A stretch of DNA of 64,000 nucleotides from Liolophura sinensis (GCF_032854445.1 NC_088306.1:8518193-8582192); one strand, 5' to 3'; shown: positions 1 through 12,511, numbered from the stretch's first letter. Numbers and translations: made by a program. Notes: a model not told the origin generated them from the letters alone.

Positions 1-3000
1 CTGGATATTGTTTGTTTTTGGTTGATAAAATAATCAAAGCGTACCAGCTGTCCGGTCCATTGCATATTTCCAGAAGATCTTCATTTTTACGCTTTTTAGC
101 AGAGTTTATTGGACAATTGTGTTCTTTTTTGGAAGACATAATATGGACTTTTAAAAATTCATAGCGCCGTATCCCTCACCCATCCCGGAGTGCCATCTTG
201 GGCGAAAGCCTTTCCGCGAGTAACCAGCAGAAAGTGAGACGAGAATTCCACTTGGTGGGTGGTGGATTTTTCGCTCATACTCGAGCAGATTAAATCCATA
301 AAATAGAGACAATCCACCCGATTGACCTTAAAGACACCGCCCTGATATCATGAGAATCTTATTAATATATTCTGATATATAAACAAGTACTTACAAATGA
401 CGGTTAGATATAGCAGAATTGATTCTCGGACATCTGGACCGACGTGACCAGCCGATTGATCGAAGTGGGCCCTCCGACCGTTCGTCTGAAGAGAAGAAAC
501 GGCCAAAGTGACGTGTTGGGTATGAGGATCTCGTAAGACCAACACGCCCTCTACCACCAAAATCTCGTTTTTCCCCTTTCACGGGTCGCGACCCACGGCC
601 GCTTCCTGGTTGCCTGTCATGCCACCAAGAAGATGTGAGTCTATTATATTCACTGGGCCCACACGAGAGAGCTCTAGGTTAGTCGTCTTCTTCGACGAGC
701 TTACCTACAGGGCTGAAGTCCTGTTCTTTTCACCCCGGAGACCCCGCAGGGATACTCTGTTGTGACAACTTATAATGACATGTACTACCATAAAGATACA
801 GTGCACTTTTACCCAATACTTATTTTTGGTATAAGTTTCTTTGAAAAGTTCACTAGTGACAAAGAAACTTTAACTTTATATGTCCTTAGTTCACAAACAA
901 ATGACATTTTGTTGTAATAAATCATCTTTTTTCGTTTTGTTGTGAAACTTTCTAGTGATATGTGTGGGAGCCTTGATGATGTTGTAGCCTCTGTCCCCTG
1001 AGGTGAATAGTTCAAATCTGGTTGTCCTTAGGTCTGTATCCGGCTTATTAATGCAAGGTGAGGGAAAGTCTGCAAATTTATTAAGGTACGTGAATTTCCT
1101 CCGAACTGTGCACAGTTTCCTCCCACAAATACTGTCATTTGTTCTTGAATGTGCGGAGAAGTTGAGTGTATTGTTTGTAAATATACAGATTGCCATGCTG
1201 TCAACCTACATTTATAATAGGCAGATTTACAGCAGTTCCAGGTCTTACAATGTAGTTTTATTTATGGAATACTGTGAAATTACAGTAGTATAAATTTACA
1301 GCTAGGGACACTGTAGTTAAACAGTCAGGGAGGTAATGTTACACATGTGGTTGCTTTATTTAAGCTGTCATAATTGGTGTGGGACTACTGCACACTAGCT
1401 TGGAATTCGACGGTCATAAAGTGTTACTTTTCACATAGAGGCGTTGTAGTTTTTCAATGGCATTTAATGTAACTTTGCATGATATATATGATATACATTT
1501 ACAATAGAGCACCGTTGTGTTGCAGACAAGCATACCGTAATTCCGCATCGGTAACAAATGTATTTTTGTTTTCAAATGTGCCGTGACTTCTTCCATTAAT
1601 TTTCACTAGGTTTTACTGGTAATTTTGCAGTAGATATCTCAGTACATATACAGTGAATAGACGAGCAATATACAGTCAAGAAACATGGTCACAAAATTGC
1701 CAACAGTTTATGCTGTAAAGTAACAGGACTGTTTTTTACAGTGTACTGTCACATAGATGTTTCAGTGATTTTTTCTTCTAATGCTTACTTCATTTTTAGG
1801 CTTTTTTCCCCCTTGAACATGTGTGGTATAATTTGACCTGAACGCCGACCACATCCAAGCAAGATGGGCTTCTATACTGCTAGCGACAGACATTACATAT
1901 TCGAAAAAAGTATAACTAGGTGTAAACCGTGAACTGATGGATCCAACTCATCCGACGTATCATCACCACTTCTCGTGACAACGTTACTTTCCATTCCATT
2001 CCCGGTGAAAGCAATTGACGTCACAGAGAGATTTGTAACCAATGTATGAGACATCCGGTTGACCTATTTGCAACAATATTGTTTATGATTGGTCAATTGT
2101 ACGTTCTTGATTGACAGTTTGCAAAGGTCTGTTGCGGACTCAAAAGCCTTCACGGTATTTTGCAAGACAGTATTCCTTGGTTTTATGTCTTTATAAAGCT
2201 TATTTTAGGCAGTTGATAAGTGTAATATTTTTTTAATTCCATAAATTGGAGGACAATACTTTTCATAACTGAATAACGTATCTAGTACTTTATAAATATT
2301 CTAAATTTTTACGATTTGTTCCAACCCATCTATCTCATGCATCTAAAACTGTTTCACTATATAAAATGTACAAACAGTCATGGAAGCTTTTCCACCTGCA
2401 TTTGAGCTCTGTCTCTTTCTCAGATACTGTTGTGATACACGTTTCTACTTTATAATAGTCTTGCAATGTATGTGTTAGATCATTACTTTCCTGGTATTAT
2501 TTCTTTGATTGGAGTTGAACAATCAAATTTAAACGTGTTCATCTCAAACGGTGTTTACTGCCATAGCACCTGACTCTTTTAGTTCGTTCATTGATCTAAT
2601 TCATGTTTTTGACGGTTTTATGCAAGCGAGTAACAGTAACAAATATGTCACCTTGAGGGTCACCATGCCCATGCTAGCTGGCGCGGAGTACCCAGTGTCT
2701 GGAGGTAATTATACAACATTCAATACTCCCCGCATTTTCTTTACTTTCCACTTTTGCTGGATTGATAAGATATCCCTGAATTGTGGTTCCCATTGATTAA
2801 CCGATCACAGATCTGACAATTTGGCTATTTCGAGATAATTTTAGAGATATTTCAAGATAATATTTGGCTATTTAATGTGGTTAGTTGTTGCCATCCGGTG
2901 TACAGGCATCGGGCTGCCATTTCCAGTATAACTGATCTGAGCGTTTTCTTTTCTTTTTAGAAATGACTGATTCTTGTCGTGGTCTTTATGGTACGCATAG

Positions 3001-4127
3001 CACTATTGACAGTCGGTGCCCACTATTTGATCACGAGGCCTCAATTTTTAGGAAATTATTTCACTTCTGGGATGACGGGGTGGGAGTGGGGTGGGGGGGG
3101 GGACAGATGGACACGTCGTTTTTGATTACTTCATAACCTGATTACTTGCAGCAGCTAGATTCGAGCCTGAGGTTTTACTGGTTCAACACGCGAACTAGAG
3201 TTTGCAGTTTTCCGGTGTCTGTACCGTTCGGCCACCATTAAAACCGTCTTGAACATCGCAAATGTACGACGTAAATCAGTGAAAAACAAACATAATACTG
3301 ACAAGAACTAAACATAAAAATACTAATTATTTCCCCTCCATGAAACATGAATACGAAGATAGCTCAAACAGGAATGTATGAAGAAAACAAAAATCACTAG
3401 TTAAATTTTTCAACGAATTTATTTTAAAAGCTAATATTTCACATCAATTACAATTGTACAACTATTGACAACAGTCATTAAAACTTGAAGCCACCTAGCC
3501 GCAACTGCCGACAGTTGTTGAACTAAGTACACTGTACGTGCCATCGTCGCAGATGCTATCCGGCTCAAAGCTGAAAGTTCGTCCCTGCATGTTTGAATTT
3601 AGTCCTTGCGTCGCTACAGTTGGGCGACCCTGCTTCCCAATTATATTATCCTACATCAATCCTGGACGAAATCCCTCCCGCTCCCTCACCTGAACAGGTC
3701 ACTTGCCACCTTTTTTCGCCTTCACAATTCATGAATGGCCAAATTCAGTGTGAAAGAAGACTGGTACCTTGTCGCTTTTGCTTTTCGTGAATCATGTAAC
3801 GTGGACGGAAGTTGATTTGTGCAAATGACAAATCTAGTGAGCCACAGCAACCATGTGGAGAAAATATGATTAGGGAGCGGGTTTCCACAGTGTTTCTGCC
3901 TGACGTGGAGTGTAGTTGTATCGACTCCCAGCCTGAATCTGAAAGGGTACGGGAACGAGCTTCCAGCTATGAACCAGATGACATGTGCGACGATGTCAGG
4001 AATGTCCAGGATATACCATCGACCTTTAACTGAGACTCAACACTGACAAGCTTTCCAGCATCTGACCCACATATTTTTCCCACAAAAAAAAAATAAATGA
4101 GTATATGTATGCTACATTACTAGATTT
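1..4127. other. No gene recognised
   Basis: Only short open frames without recognisable motifs occur here. About 150-720 looks richer in CG dinucleotides than the AT-rich remainder, and a G-run lies near 3090-3112. I see no SINE, tandem array or coding exon that can be supported. Confidence 0.5.
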
Positions 4128-4270
4128 ACGTATTTATCACATTGGTGTTTTACGTCATACTCAAGGATATTTCACATTTACAACGGCCGCCAGCATTATG
4201 GTGGGAGAAAACCGGACAGAACCCAGAGGAATCACAAGACCACCGCATTACTGGAAGACAAGGCTTACAG
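4128..4270 (-). repeat. V-type SINE 3' fragment
   Basis: Degenerate copy of the window's main SINE, read on the minus strand. It keeps the 3' hallmark (plus-strand reading ATTGGTGTTTTACG, CATACTCAAG, CAGCATTATGGTGGGAG) and lacks the tRNA-like head. Confidence 0.75.
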
Positions 4271-4573
4271 ACGAGAAAGACAATATTTTCGATGACAGTG
4301 CACCTCGCCAAGCTGATATACTAGCATCGATGTATATTTTTGCTCAAGTTAGGCCAATGTGGCCACCCTCAAATCGAAATGCACAGACCAATAAATACGA
4401 ATACAGTATATTGACTTGCAAGATGACTGTGCGTAATTTTATATCTCTTGTGTATGATAAGATCGATTACATACATGTATTTGTATTAAATTAAGATTAA
4501 TTATGTACTAAATTAAAGATCTCCAAGGGAATTCTAAATATAATATATTTTTGGAGTAGGTGCTAAGGAGTTT

Positions 4574-5632
4574 TCACCGGCCTGTATTCTTATAACAAAG
4601 GGCCAAATCAAAGGGAATACTTTTGCGAAGTGATGGAATTCGAAAGACCAGAATGAGAGGCACTTGTAAACAATTCAATAGATACAACGTTGGTAAGGCT
4701 TTAATGACTACGGACGACTGTCTTTTAGTGAAAAACGTCTGGCCTAGTAATTCCTTAGCTATAATGTTGTAAACCGGCGCTGGAGTGTAAAGTACAACTG
4801 TTGTAACGTTAGTCATTAGATAGGTCACCGACAAAGTTATGTCAGTTCTTCTTACCGCCCTATCAAAAGTGCTGTTAATTTTTTCACTCGTATAACGCAG
4901 TGTAACAAATATGCAAATGTAAATGACAAACGACGAAACGTTGCATACCAACAAGACACAACCAGTGATATTGTATAGATGTAGCGGTCTCTGCGATTCA
5001 AATATGGTAAAACATACGTGACTGTAACCGGGTGAGACAACAACAGTCTTCAGCAATGACGGTACGGTAGCCACCATGTAAATCAAGAGCGCCACCAATC
5101 CAGGGGACATAACCATTAGAAGCCGGATACTCTTACTATAGCCAATAATACGATATTTTATTGGCTGGACCACAGCGTACAGTCGATCACATGCCAGCCC
5201 AAGGTTACAAATGGCCTGAGAAAATAATGAGAGAGTTTGCAGTCCAAAAAATACAGAAGAGAAACACCGTTCAACAGTTGTGTCCCCTTTCCAAAAAAGC
5301 TCTCCTATAACCCTAGCATTTATGCTCATGGAAAGCGGCAACACAATGTTAGCGATGCCCATAGAGAGTATCAGAAATTTAGCTCTTAAAGTGCTGTATT
5401 TAATAACAGATACGCCGTGTATGAGGCAGTAATTAAAGATACATGAAACACAGAACAGTGTCAGACGAACACAGCAGAAAACGATAGGGACCAATGTAAG
5501 AGGTTGTTGGAGTAGATCTGGCTTCAGGTTGGTTGATATGACGTCACGTCTGGTCTGATTTAGAAGCCAGATTCTCTCGTTTGCATCTTCTTCGTCTGTC
5601 AGGTCGCAGTCCGTGCAAGAAAGGTTTGTCGC
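4574..5632 (-). CDS. Rhodopsin-like (class A) G-protein-coupled receptor, main exon
   Basis: One exon of 352 codons plus stop encodes a seven-helix membrane protein; the ligand is unknown. Helices are visible in order, starting near VPIVFCCVRLTLFCVSCIF (TM1), FLILSMGIANIVLPLSM (TM2), FSSVFFGLQTLSLFSQAI (TM3), then TM4-TM7. Family hallmarks are the Cys before TM3 (ERCF) paired with an ECL2 Cys (HVCF), a CDRLYAVVQP box at the end of TM3, and a Pro in TM6 (YTPAPVY). The DRY box is DRL, and the usual NPxxY of TM7 is absent (NCLQVPLI instead). There is no in-frame ATG at the 5' end. The frame opens right after a TTTGTAG splice-acceptor-like site at 5633-5639, and its first 46 residues form a hydrophilic N terminus with two N-glycosylation sequons (NLS, NQT). 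At least one upstream exon is therefore expected. Loss of NPxxY and the DRL box could mean an atypical receptor or an early pseudogene, but no stop interrupts the frame. Confidence 0.85.
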   Translation of the reverse strand, partial: ATNLSCTDCDLTDEEDANERIWLLNQTRRDVISTNLKPDLLQQPLTLVPIVFCCVRLTLFCVSCIFNYCLIHGVSVIKYSTLRAKFLILSMGIANIVLPLSMSINARVIGELFWKGDTTVERCFSSVFFGLQTLSLFSQAICNLGLACDRLYAVVQPIKYRIIGYSKSIRLLMVMSPGLVALLIYMVATVPSLLKTVVVSPGYSHVCFTIFESQRPLHLYNITGCVLLVCNVSSFVIYICIFVTLRYTSEKINSTFDRAVRRTDITLSVTYLMTNVTTVVLYTPAPVYNIIAKELLGQTFFTKRQSSVVIKALPTLYLLNCLQVPLILVFRIPSLRKSIPFDLALCYKNTGR

Positions 5633-5788
5633 CTACAAAGGACAAAAATAGCAAGTGTATACATGTAATTTGTGAAATCTCTAAATTTAATCCCGCAAAA
5701 CTACGTACTTTCCCGAATTAATTGGAGTCCAGTGGAGAGTCCTGCAAAGGAACAGGCACAAATATCTGGATACAACATCAACATACAC

Positions 5789-5881
5789 ATTTCGCCTCTG
5801 TTCTCTGATTGGCTCTGTAGTGTGACCAGCCCTAAGAACCGCACATGGAGAAAACAGGAGTGACAGAAGAATACAAATCAT
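5789..5881 (-). CDS. Possible first exon of the GPCR (signal peptide)
   Basis: An ATG at 5881 on the minus strand opens a 31-codon stretch beginning MICILLSLLFSPCAVLRAG, which looks like a signal peptide. A GTGTATG donor at 5788-5782 lies in phase 0, matching the phase-0 acceptor of the main exon 156 bp downstream. The donor is weak, so this joining is only a proposal; another upstream exon could be the true start. Confidence 0.3.
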
Positions 5882-6157
5882 ACTGACGTCATACGCATGT
5901 TTTTGCTGTCTGCAGAACTTCCTCAACACTCCTGTTGGGCATGAAGGCGACGCCAGACAGTTACGATTGTACACGACTCGACGCGCCTGTGGTAAATGTA
6001 TACAATGCATTTCTGCGCGCTCGATGTGTGGCCATAGACACAGTGTGTTGGAAAGGAAATATCGTGGCGGATGGCTTTAACATGCGCTACGTCTAAATGC
6101 CGCATTATATAAAGGTATGCGTAGAGGAATGGGTGGGGGGGGGGGGGGGGTATTTGG

Positions 6158-6510
6158 GAGGCATTACGTGGATGGCATCTTAGATCCGATTGTTCTGCCC
6201 TTCCTTCGCCAGCATCCACGTGGTGTCCTTTACCAGCATGACAACATCCATACAGTCCATACGGCTCGAGCCGTGCAGAACTTTCTTGACGCCAACGACG
6301 TCAACGTCTCCCAAATAGCACCTCTGGGACGCCCTGGATTGCCGCGTAAGACAACGAGCACAACTTCAAGCTAACCGGTAAGAACTGGCACAGGCTCTTG
6401 ACGAAGAATGGCATAGTATCCCACGTGACCTCATCAGACGACTGACTTTCTCTATGCCTCGGAGAATTTTTGCATGTATTGAAGCAAGGGGTGGCCACAA
6501 AGGGTACTGA
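6158..6510 (+). pseudogene. Tc1/mariner-like transposase remnant
   Basis: The 3' part of a Tc1-type transposase. First comes a stretch reading VLPFLRQHPRGVLYQHDN and then TARAVQNFLDAND, the segment holding the second catalytic Asp. After that the frame is lost. A shifted frame resumes with ELAQALDEEWHSIP and ends ARGGHKGY followed by TGA at 6508-6510, the typical C terminus. The conserved block carrying the last catalytic acidic residue is deleted between the two parts, and an in-frame TAA interrupts it. No 5' half or terminal inverted repeats were found; a long G-run precedes the fragment. It cannot be active. Confidence 0.85.
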
Positions 6511-7497
6511 TGAGGCGACTTTATCAAGCTGAACAACTTCTTCCTTACTCACGCGATTCGTTATCAAACTGAAATGTCGATTGTTTTTACCCCAAACCCT
6601 GCTGAGCACATGTGATGGCTATATGGGATGCTGTACATTTCCTTACTTTGCAAGTGGATGGCTTCATTGACTGGTATTTACATCGATGCCATACTTTGTT
6701 TCCTCTAGGATAGCTTTCAGAGATGCATGTACTTACCTTAAAATCCATCTGACCGAATACAAATGGCAACTGCCTGTGACTTTATATTCAGTGTATAACC
6801 TCAGACTTCGTGTAGCTCTCAACTGTAAAAAATTAAAAAATGTCAAATAAGAGAAAAAAATTATAATAAACGACTAAATAAACACGTGGATTGGTGAATG
6901 ACAATTCTCTAAACCAGTCCTTAAATATAGGTAAAAATAAGTGTTTGTTTTTTTTTTTAATTTACCATTCATGTAATACAAATTTGGTTAACTACTGCTA
7001 TGTCCGAAAAAGGAAAAGCTAGAAAACCTATCCGATTGTCTTGGTTAATTTTCCTTTTCGCGAATGAGCTTTGTTTCTCGGTCGTTATCACGAGTGCCTG
7101 CAGGAGCGTCTTCCATTTAGTATTCCTAATCGACTAAACATTCGAAATTTTGCATAATTAGTAATGCCATCAAGAGTTTAGAGCGTTGCGCGTAGCCCAA
7201 AGGCTAATTCGGATCGGTCAAACTTGGTGATCTGCTATAAACGACAGTTCGTAATTTTTAACAATTCTTTCAAAAGAGATTTGTACACCATGGAGCAAAG
7301 GATCGAATTTGTTACTTATCACTCTCATAATATCCATTTGTTTTTGTGTCATTCTTGTGATAGCGACCGCAAAAACACACGCGCACAGGTTTCCTTTAAC
7401 CAGTCACCTATATTCAGCTGCCTGTAAATATTCGAAACCAAAATTGTCCTTTGTCAGTGACACGTAATAACCCAAGCCCTAACACTGACGTGTTGAA
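6511..7497. other. No gene recognised
   Basis: AT-rich sequence with no supportable exon. The last 60 bp (about 7438-7497) resemble the left flank of the second fold-back element near 10765-10825. Confidence 0.5.
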
Positions 7498-8105
7498 CGT
7501 CCATATTATTACAAAGAAAATACAGTGAGAGAGTTTTTTCTAATTGATAATGTTAAACTCCATAAGCTTAGTTTCGAGGCCAATAACTCATTACCTCGGA
7601 TGACGTCATAATTATTTAAAATCCAGTTGCACGCTGGACAATGGGTGTGGTGAGCAATTTGTTTGACAGTCACTGCACCAACAAGCGGTTATAACAAAAA
7701 TCCACGCAATAAACCAGACATCACTACTGTCTCTACGAGTAGTACTACATGGCTTCAATTTGCTAACATCCATTTCTAAATCGATACCGCCGTAAGGTCA
7801 TATACTACAAGAAATAAAATAAAATTCATTTATTAAGGTTATATTATACTAATACGTGTAAATAATTTCAAATACGACAGTGTTAGAAACCGGGTTTACA
7901 GTAAAACTGATTGCAGTTTAGGCAACTGTCGTCGACCTGCGTCAAAACATGTTAAGCTCCGCCCAATATTCATCATGCCACTGGTTTTTGAATAATTATG
8001 ACGTCATCCGAGGCAACGAGTTCTTGCCATCCAAACAGAGCTTAAGGACTTTAACATTTTGAATTAGAAAGAGTCTTCTAGCTTCATTTTCATTGCAAGA
8101 ATATG
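7498..8105. mobile_element. Fold-back element copy A (about 0.6 kb)
   Basis: The two ends are long imperfect inverted repeats. The left arm starts TCCATATTATTACAAAGAAA and the right arm ends TTGCAAGAATATGGA. Both arms contain TCTAATT, an ACTCCATAAGCTTAG-like block, a CTCGGATGACGTCATAATTA block (or close variant) and a GCTGGACAATGGG/ATATTGGGCGGAG block in the same order from the outside in. There is no coding capacity. A diverged copy lies at 10826-11412 in inverted orientation. Superfamily is unknown and the exact ends are approximate. Confidence 0.7.
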
Positions 8106-8329
8106 GACAATTTAAATACTGATTTCACTCAGTCTCCTAGAACATCACTGAAATCTGTTTACTGCTTCTCTTTGCGTGATTCCGTCCTATTTTTGTACTT
8201 TATATACTTTCTTATTTCTTTGGTGGTTTGTGTTGTTTTTTCGTTTTTGGAATTGTCTTTGCGATTATTGACCTGGAACGTTTGGAACTGGTTGAAAGGT
8301 GGTATACGAATGTCTGTTTCGACGTCTGT

Positions 8330-8512
8330 TTCAGCTCATACTATCTTCCTCTCTGGTGGTACGTGTGAAGGTGTGCAAGCAATTTGTGGATGGTCGTATG
8401 TTTCCAACCGGGCTCCGCACGACGGTTTCCTCTCACTATAATGCTGGCCACCGTTGTATAAGTGAAATATTCTTGGGTAAGGCGTAAAAAGCCGATCAAA
8501 TAAGTAAATAAA
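8330..8512 (+). repeat. V-type SINE, 5'-degraded
   Basis: Sense-oriented copy: a GTACGTGTGAAGG block, the GGTTTCC-rich V-like domain, TAATGCTGGCCACCG, GTATAAGTGAAATATTCTTG, and a tail AATAAGTAAATAAAT. The tRNA head is missing or too degraded to see. Confidence 0.8.
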
Positions 8513-9676
8513 TCTACTTCACGCAAGTAATATTTGAAAAACATTAATATATATCTTTTCCGGCGAGAGAAAAGTGGGGGTTACGTCACTGGCCGCCACA
8601 GTGTCCATATTTTCCAACAAATCCACCTGATAATTCAAACATTCGACTACATGGTATACAACGAAGGCAGAATCTCAAAGGGGTATTATACACAGTTCAA
8701 ATGTTGGATATCTACTGATACTTACTTCATATGTATGTTTTTTCCTCACGGTTAGGTGAAATAGTGTAAATACTTTCTAAGGAGTCTACAAAATCAATTC
8801 TGAAAAATGCGGTACTTACTGTGGCTCGTGACTGTAACTGGTCGTTGTTCTCTTAAAATCCCTTCTGACCGCTTCTACAGCACATCGTGTGTGCTGTGGG
8901 CCAAACTCTCTTCTGTTCCGTGTTCACAGGGCAGACGTTTCGTTTAGTTTGGCGCTCAGTCAGGGCAATGTTCATGGACACAAGCGTCGTGTTCTAGCGG
9001 TCTTGCTCGTCGTCGTCCTGCATGGGTGTAAGCATGATAACAGACTCTTTCATTCAGGTTTTTGGAAGATAGTAAATCTGACTTTGCTATGGAAAAATGA
9101 ATAAAAAAAGTTAAGAAAATCAGTAAGAAGTATGACTCCACTGGTCAAATATTTCACCACATTCATGTAGACCTTGCGGATAACGTGCAGCCTTCTTGAT
9201 TCTCAAATCACCGGCAGAAACAGCTATGGTATATCCGGTCGTGACCAAATCTGAGTTACACAAACAGCATTTCAGTTAAATCAATTCAATGTATTCACTC
9301 AGGTCGCACCTGTGGCTATGAGATATACGATGTATTGCATATGTACAGATGGCGACACGTCATCCGACGTAAACGTCAAATACAAGCGTTACATGTACCG
9401 TAACATACCATATGCACTATTGACGCGGCACTCTGCCTATAATAATTTTTATCAGATTGCATAGTTTTATAAACCTGGTCTTGTATCGACAAACAAAGAG
9501 ACAAACATATTTTTCAACAGTGGGATGCTGTAGGTGATATGTAGGTAACATGGTTCCTTCATCCGGCTGAATGACGGACAAGAGAGGATATAATGTAATT
9601 CGTACGGAATCTGCTTAAAAAAAAGAGAAACTCCGACTGCAAAAGTGGAAATAAAAAACAACAACAACAACAAAAC

Positions 9677-9723
<47 letters not shown>

Positions 9724-10052
9724 CACATTTAAAGAAAAGAAAACAGCCATGTTCCTTTTACGGCTCTGTAAATTCGTCAGCAATTTCATTCTTATCACAC
9801 TGTGTGCATATTCTGTTTTGTCTAGGTATAAACGTCCAACGAGCAGCTTCAATGGAAGATAGTGATTACTCGTTCTAAATTTTAAAGTACAGGTCTCTGT
9901 TTCAATGGCGAGTCAACAAGACGGTTTTCCAGCTGTATGGTTTGCTTAATTAATTTATAATAAGTTGTTTTAGATGAATTGGTCACAGTATCATGCCATG
10001 TTCGGCCAAACCAGTCCTCAATGTGGATTTTACATCACTGTGACCTGCGTGA
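8513..10052. other. No gene recognised
   Basis: Only short open frames occur, including some created by the AC microsatellite at 9672. No exon or repeat of known type is visible apart from that microsatellite. Confidence 0.5.
9672..9720. repeat. (AC)n / (AT)n microsatellite
   Basis: A CA dinucleotide run followed directly by a short TA run, preceded by an AAC run (9657-9672). Open frames on both strands through here are by-products. Confidence 0.95.
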
Positions 10053-10190
10053 CCTCCACCGTATCAATTAGAAATGGCAATACTATACGCTTACACAATA
10101 GCAGGTGCTGGATTAGAAATACCTCCACCGTATCAATTAGAAATGGCAACACTATACGCTTATACAATAGCAGTTGCTGGATTAGGAATA
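10053..10190. repeat. 69-bp direct duplication
   Basis: Two adjacent copies of a 69-bp unit (10053-10121 and 10122-10190) beginning CCTCCACCGTATCAATTAG, differing at a few bases. No coding function is recognised. Confidence 0.9.
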
Positions 10191-10344
10191 GAATTACATC
10201 GTGACCTTGTGACAAAAGCAATCAAATTTGTTGCCTGGTTGATTAGATTGATATTCGCCCGAACCCGTTACATTAGAGCACGGAGGTAAAATAGAAGAAA
10301 GAGCAACTTTATAGATCAACCTAAAAGGGCAGTCGCCGTACGTG

Positions 10345-10488
10345 AGAACGTCTTCTGGCAACCTGTACACGGTCGAGGGTTTCTCCGGGCTCTACCCGGT
10401 TTTCTCCCACCATAATGCTGGGCGCCGTCCTATAAATGAAACATTCTTGAGTACTGCGCAAGACACCAATCAAATAAATGAATAAATA
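10345..10488 (+). repeat. V-type SINE 3' part
   Basis: Sense-oriented 3' domain: GGTTTCTCCGGGCTCTACC, CCACCATAATGCTGG, a diverged AAACATTCTTGAGTAC, then AATCAAATAAATGAATAAAT. The head is missing. Confidence 0.85.
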
Positions 10489-10561
10489 TAAAGGCAGTTA
10501 AGGTTACACGTTGAAGACACCGTATCTTCACAAGAACCTGTCAAACCTCAACAACACACGG

Positions 10562-10712
10562 TACACTCAAAAAATTAATCTGTTAATTTTAACAGAGAGT
10601 CTGTTTTCTGAGTGATGCTAGAATATATTCTATTGTAACAGATTATTCTGTTAAATATAACACACTTATTCCATTAATTCAACATAAAGCTCAGTTAGAC
10701 TACACTCTATTC
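10562..10712 (+). mobile_element. TA-flanked MITE, truncated copy
   Basis: Begins TACACTCAAAAAATTAATCT, continues with TTAATTTTAACAGA and CTGAGTGATG, and stops before the opposite terminal repeat. Same family as 12311-12511 and 14559-14818. Confidence 0.75.
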
Positions 10713-10825
10713 CTTTTAGAGAGTCGCCTTATATTCAGCTTTCTTTGAAATCAGTCATACTCGCTACCAAAATTGTCTTTAGTCGGTGACACGTAACAAC
10801 ACACGCTCTACGCATGGATATATTG

Positions 10826-11412
10826 GAAGTCTACATTATTGCAAGGAAAATGAAGCTAGAACACTTTTTCTAATTCATAAGCTCGGCTTCGATGACAAGA
10901 AACCATTGCCTCGGGTGACCTCATGATTATTTAAGAAAACAGTGGCATGCTGGATGTTGGGCGGAGTTCAACAAGTTTTAACGGAGGGCGACAACAGTTA
11001 CCTAAACTGCTATCGACTTAACTGTAAACCCTGTTAAACCACTGCTATGTTTGAAATCATTTACACCTTTTAGTATGATATAAACTTAATAAATCAATTT
11101 CATTTTATCTCTTGTATTGTATGATCCTTATGGCGGTGTGGATTTAGCTGTGTTAGCAATTTAAAACCTTGTAGTATATCTGCAGAGGCAGTATAGTGTA
11201 GGCTGTGTTATTGCGTGGAGTTTGTTCTGGCGGCTTGTTGGTGCAGCCATTGTAAAACAAATTACTCTCTAAGCCCATTATACAACATATAACATGCTTT
11301 TGAATAATTATGACGTCACGCGAGACAATGGGTTCTTGGTGTCGAAATTAAGCCTATGGAGTTTAATATTATAAATTAGAAAAAAGTATTCTCACTGCAT
11401 TTCCTTGCAATA
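10826..11412. mobile_element. Fold-back element copy B (inverted relative to copy A)
   Basis: Left arm begins TACATTATTGCAAGGAAAATG; the right arm ends ATTTCCTTGCAATAA. The inner left half (TTGGGCGGAGTTCAAC and GACAACAGTTACCTAAACTG) matches the reverse complement of copy A's right half. The inner right half (GGCTTGTTGGTGCAGCCATT) matches the reverse complement of copy A's left half. The two copies therefore lie in opposite orientation. No coding capacity is seen. Confidence 0.7.
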
Positions 11413-12310
11413 AACATCGGAGGTAACTGTGTTAATCATGTGATTGTCCTGTAACAAAGAGACTGTCGGTGATATGACGAAAGTCATATGTTGACAGCGA
11501 CTGCTTATGCCTTGGAAGTTTCATCGTTCGAAATCAACTCACTGAAGATCTCGGTTTTTTTTTTATAGGAGTAACTTTAAGTGACAGATTCTCTCAAGAA
11601 CTTGAACAAACATAGAATAATGCATACATCTGTTATAATCCTTGCTAATACATTATGCATAAAGTTTTATTACGAAGGTTGGAGACTGGTTTCATTACAT
11701 CGCACCGTGATATTACACCCAACACAGAAATTTTTCACCTCGTGCCTCCTCGTCGCACCACATGACTGAAAAATCACGACGTTAAACCCCAAGGTACGTT
11801 TACCTGTCTGACCAATACCAGACCAGAAAGGTGCTATTTCAAATATTTCATAGATCACATTTCTTGTTGTACAACCGTGGCATTCCTACATGTACCACAC
11901 TAAAAATCCAGACACACTTTTGGCATACCTAGGTCAACTGCTCAGCTTGACGTTGAGTGGTCTATAATTCATGACCTCTGCGGAGGGGTAAAGAGAACGG
12001 CTGCATGAATTTTTTGTTTTTTTGTTGTTACAATTTCTTTGTAGGAGGATGGATGGGATAGACTTGAACATCTTCGTCTTGGTGCTTATTGTGCATTACC
12101 CCGATATCGTTGAACCTTGTTTCGTGCCTCCTCAAACCTCGGCAAAGAAAATCTCTACCGAAAACCGGAAGTTGTAATGGGAGTGTGTGTCCACATACAG
12201 GCGTCCCTTTGATCTTAGTACGTTGATCCGGTTGCGTTATAAAGTATAAAATTTCATATGAAGTTAACTTGATCTCCATAAGCTCCGATGTGTTCTACAA
12301 TGGCAAAAAG
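11413..12310. other. No gene recognised
   Basis: Short open frames only; no motif, splice structure or repeat that I can support. Confidence 0.5.
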
Positions 12311-12511
12311 TGCAGTGCTAAAATAATTTGTTAATTTTAAAAGAAAGTCGGTTGTCTGAGTGATGTCAGAATGTAGTTTGCAATTGCATTAGACTATTCT
12401 GTTAAATATAACACATATTCTATTAACTCAACATATAATAACAGAGTACACTCTAGCATCACTCAGACAACAGATTTTCTGTTAAAATGAACAGACTGAT
12501 TTTTGAGTGTA
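12311..12511. mobile_element. TA-flanked MITE, about 200 bp
   Basis: The right end is well kept (CATCACTCAGACAACAGATT, AAAATGAACAGACTG, TTTTTGAGTGTA); the left end is diverged (TGCAGTGCTAAAATAATTTG). The terminal inverted repeats pair across the element, which has no coding capacity. Confidence 0.8.

Noticed and set aside
9467-9878. Open frames with CVCVCVC or THTHTHT runs
   Set aside because: Created by the CA/TG microsatellite.
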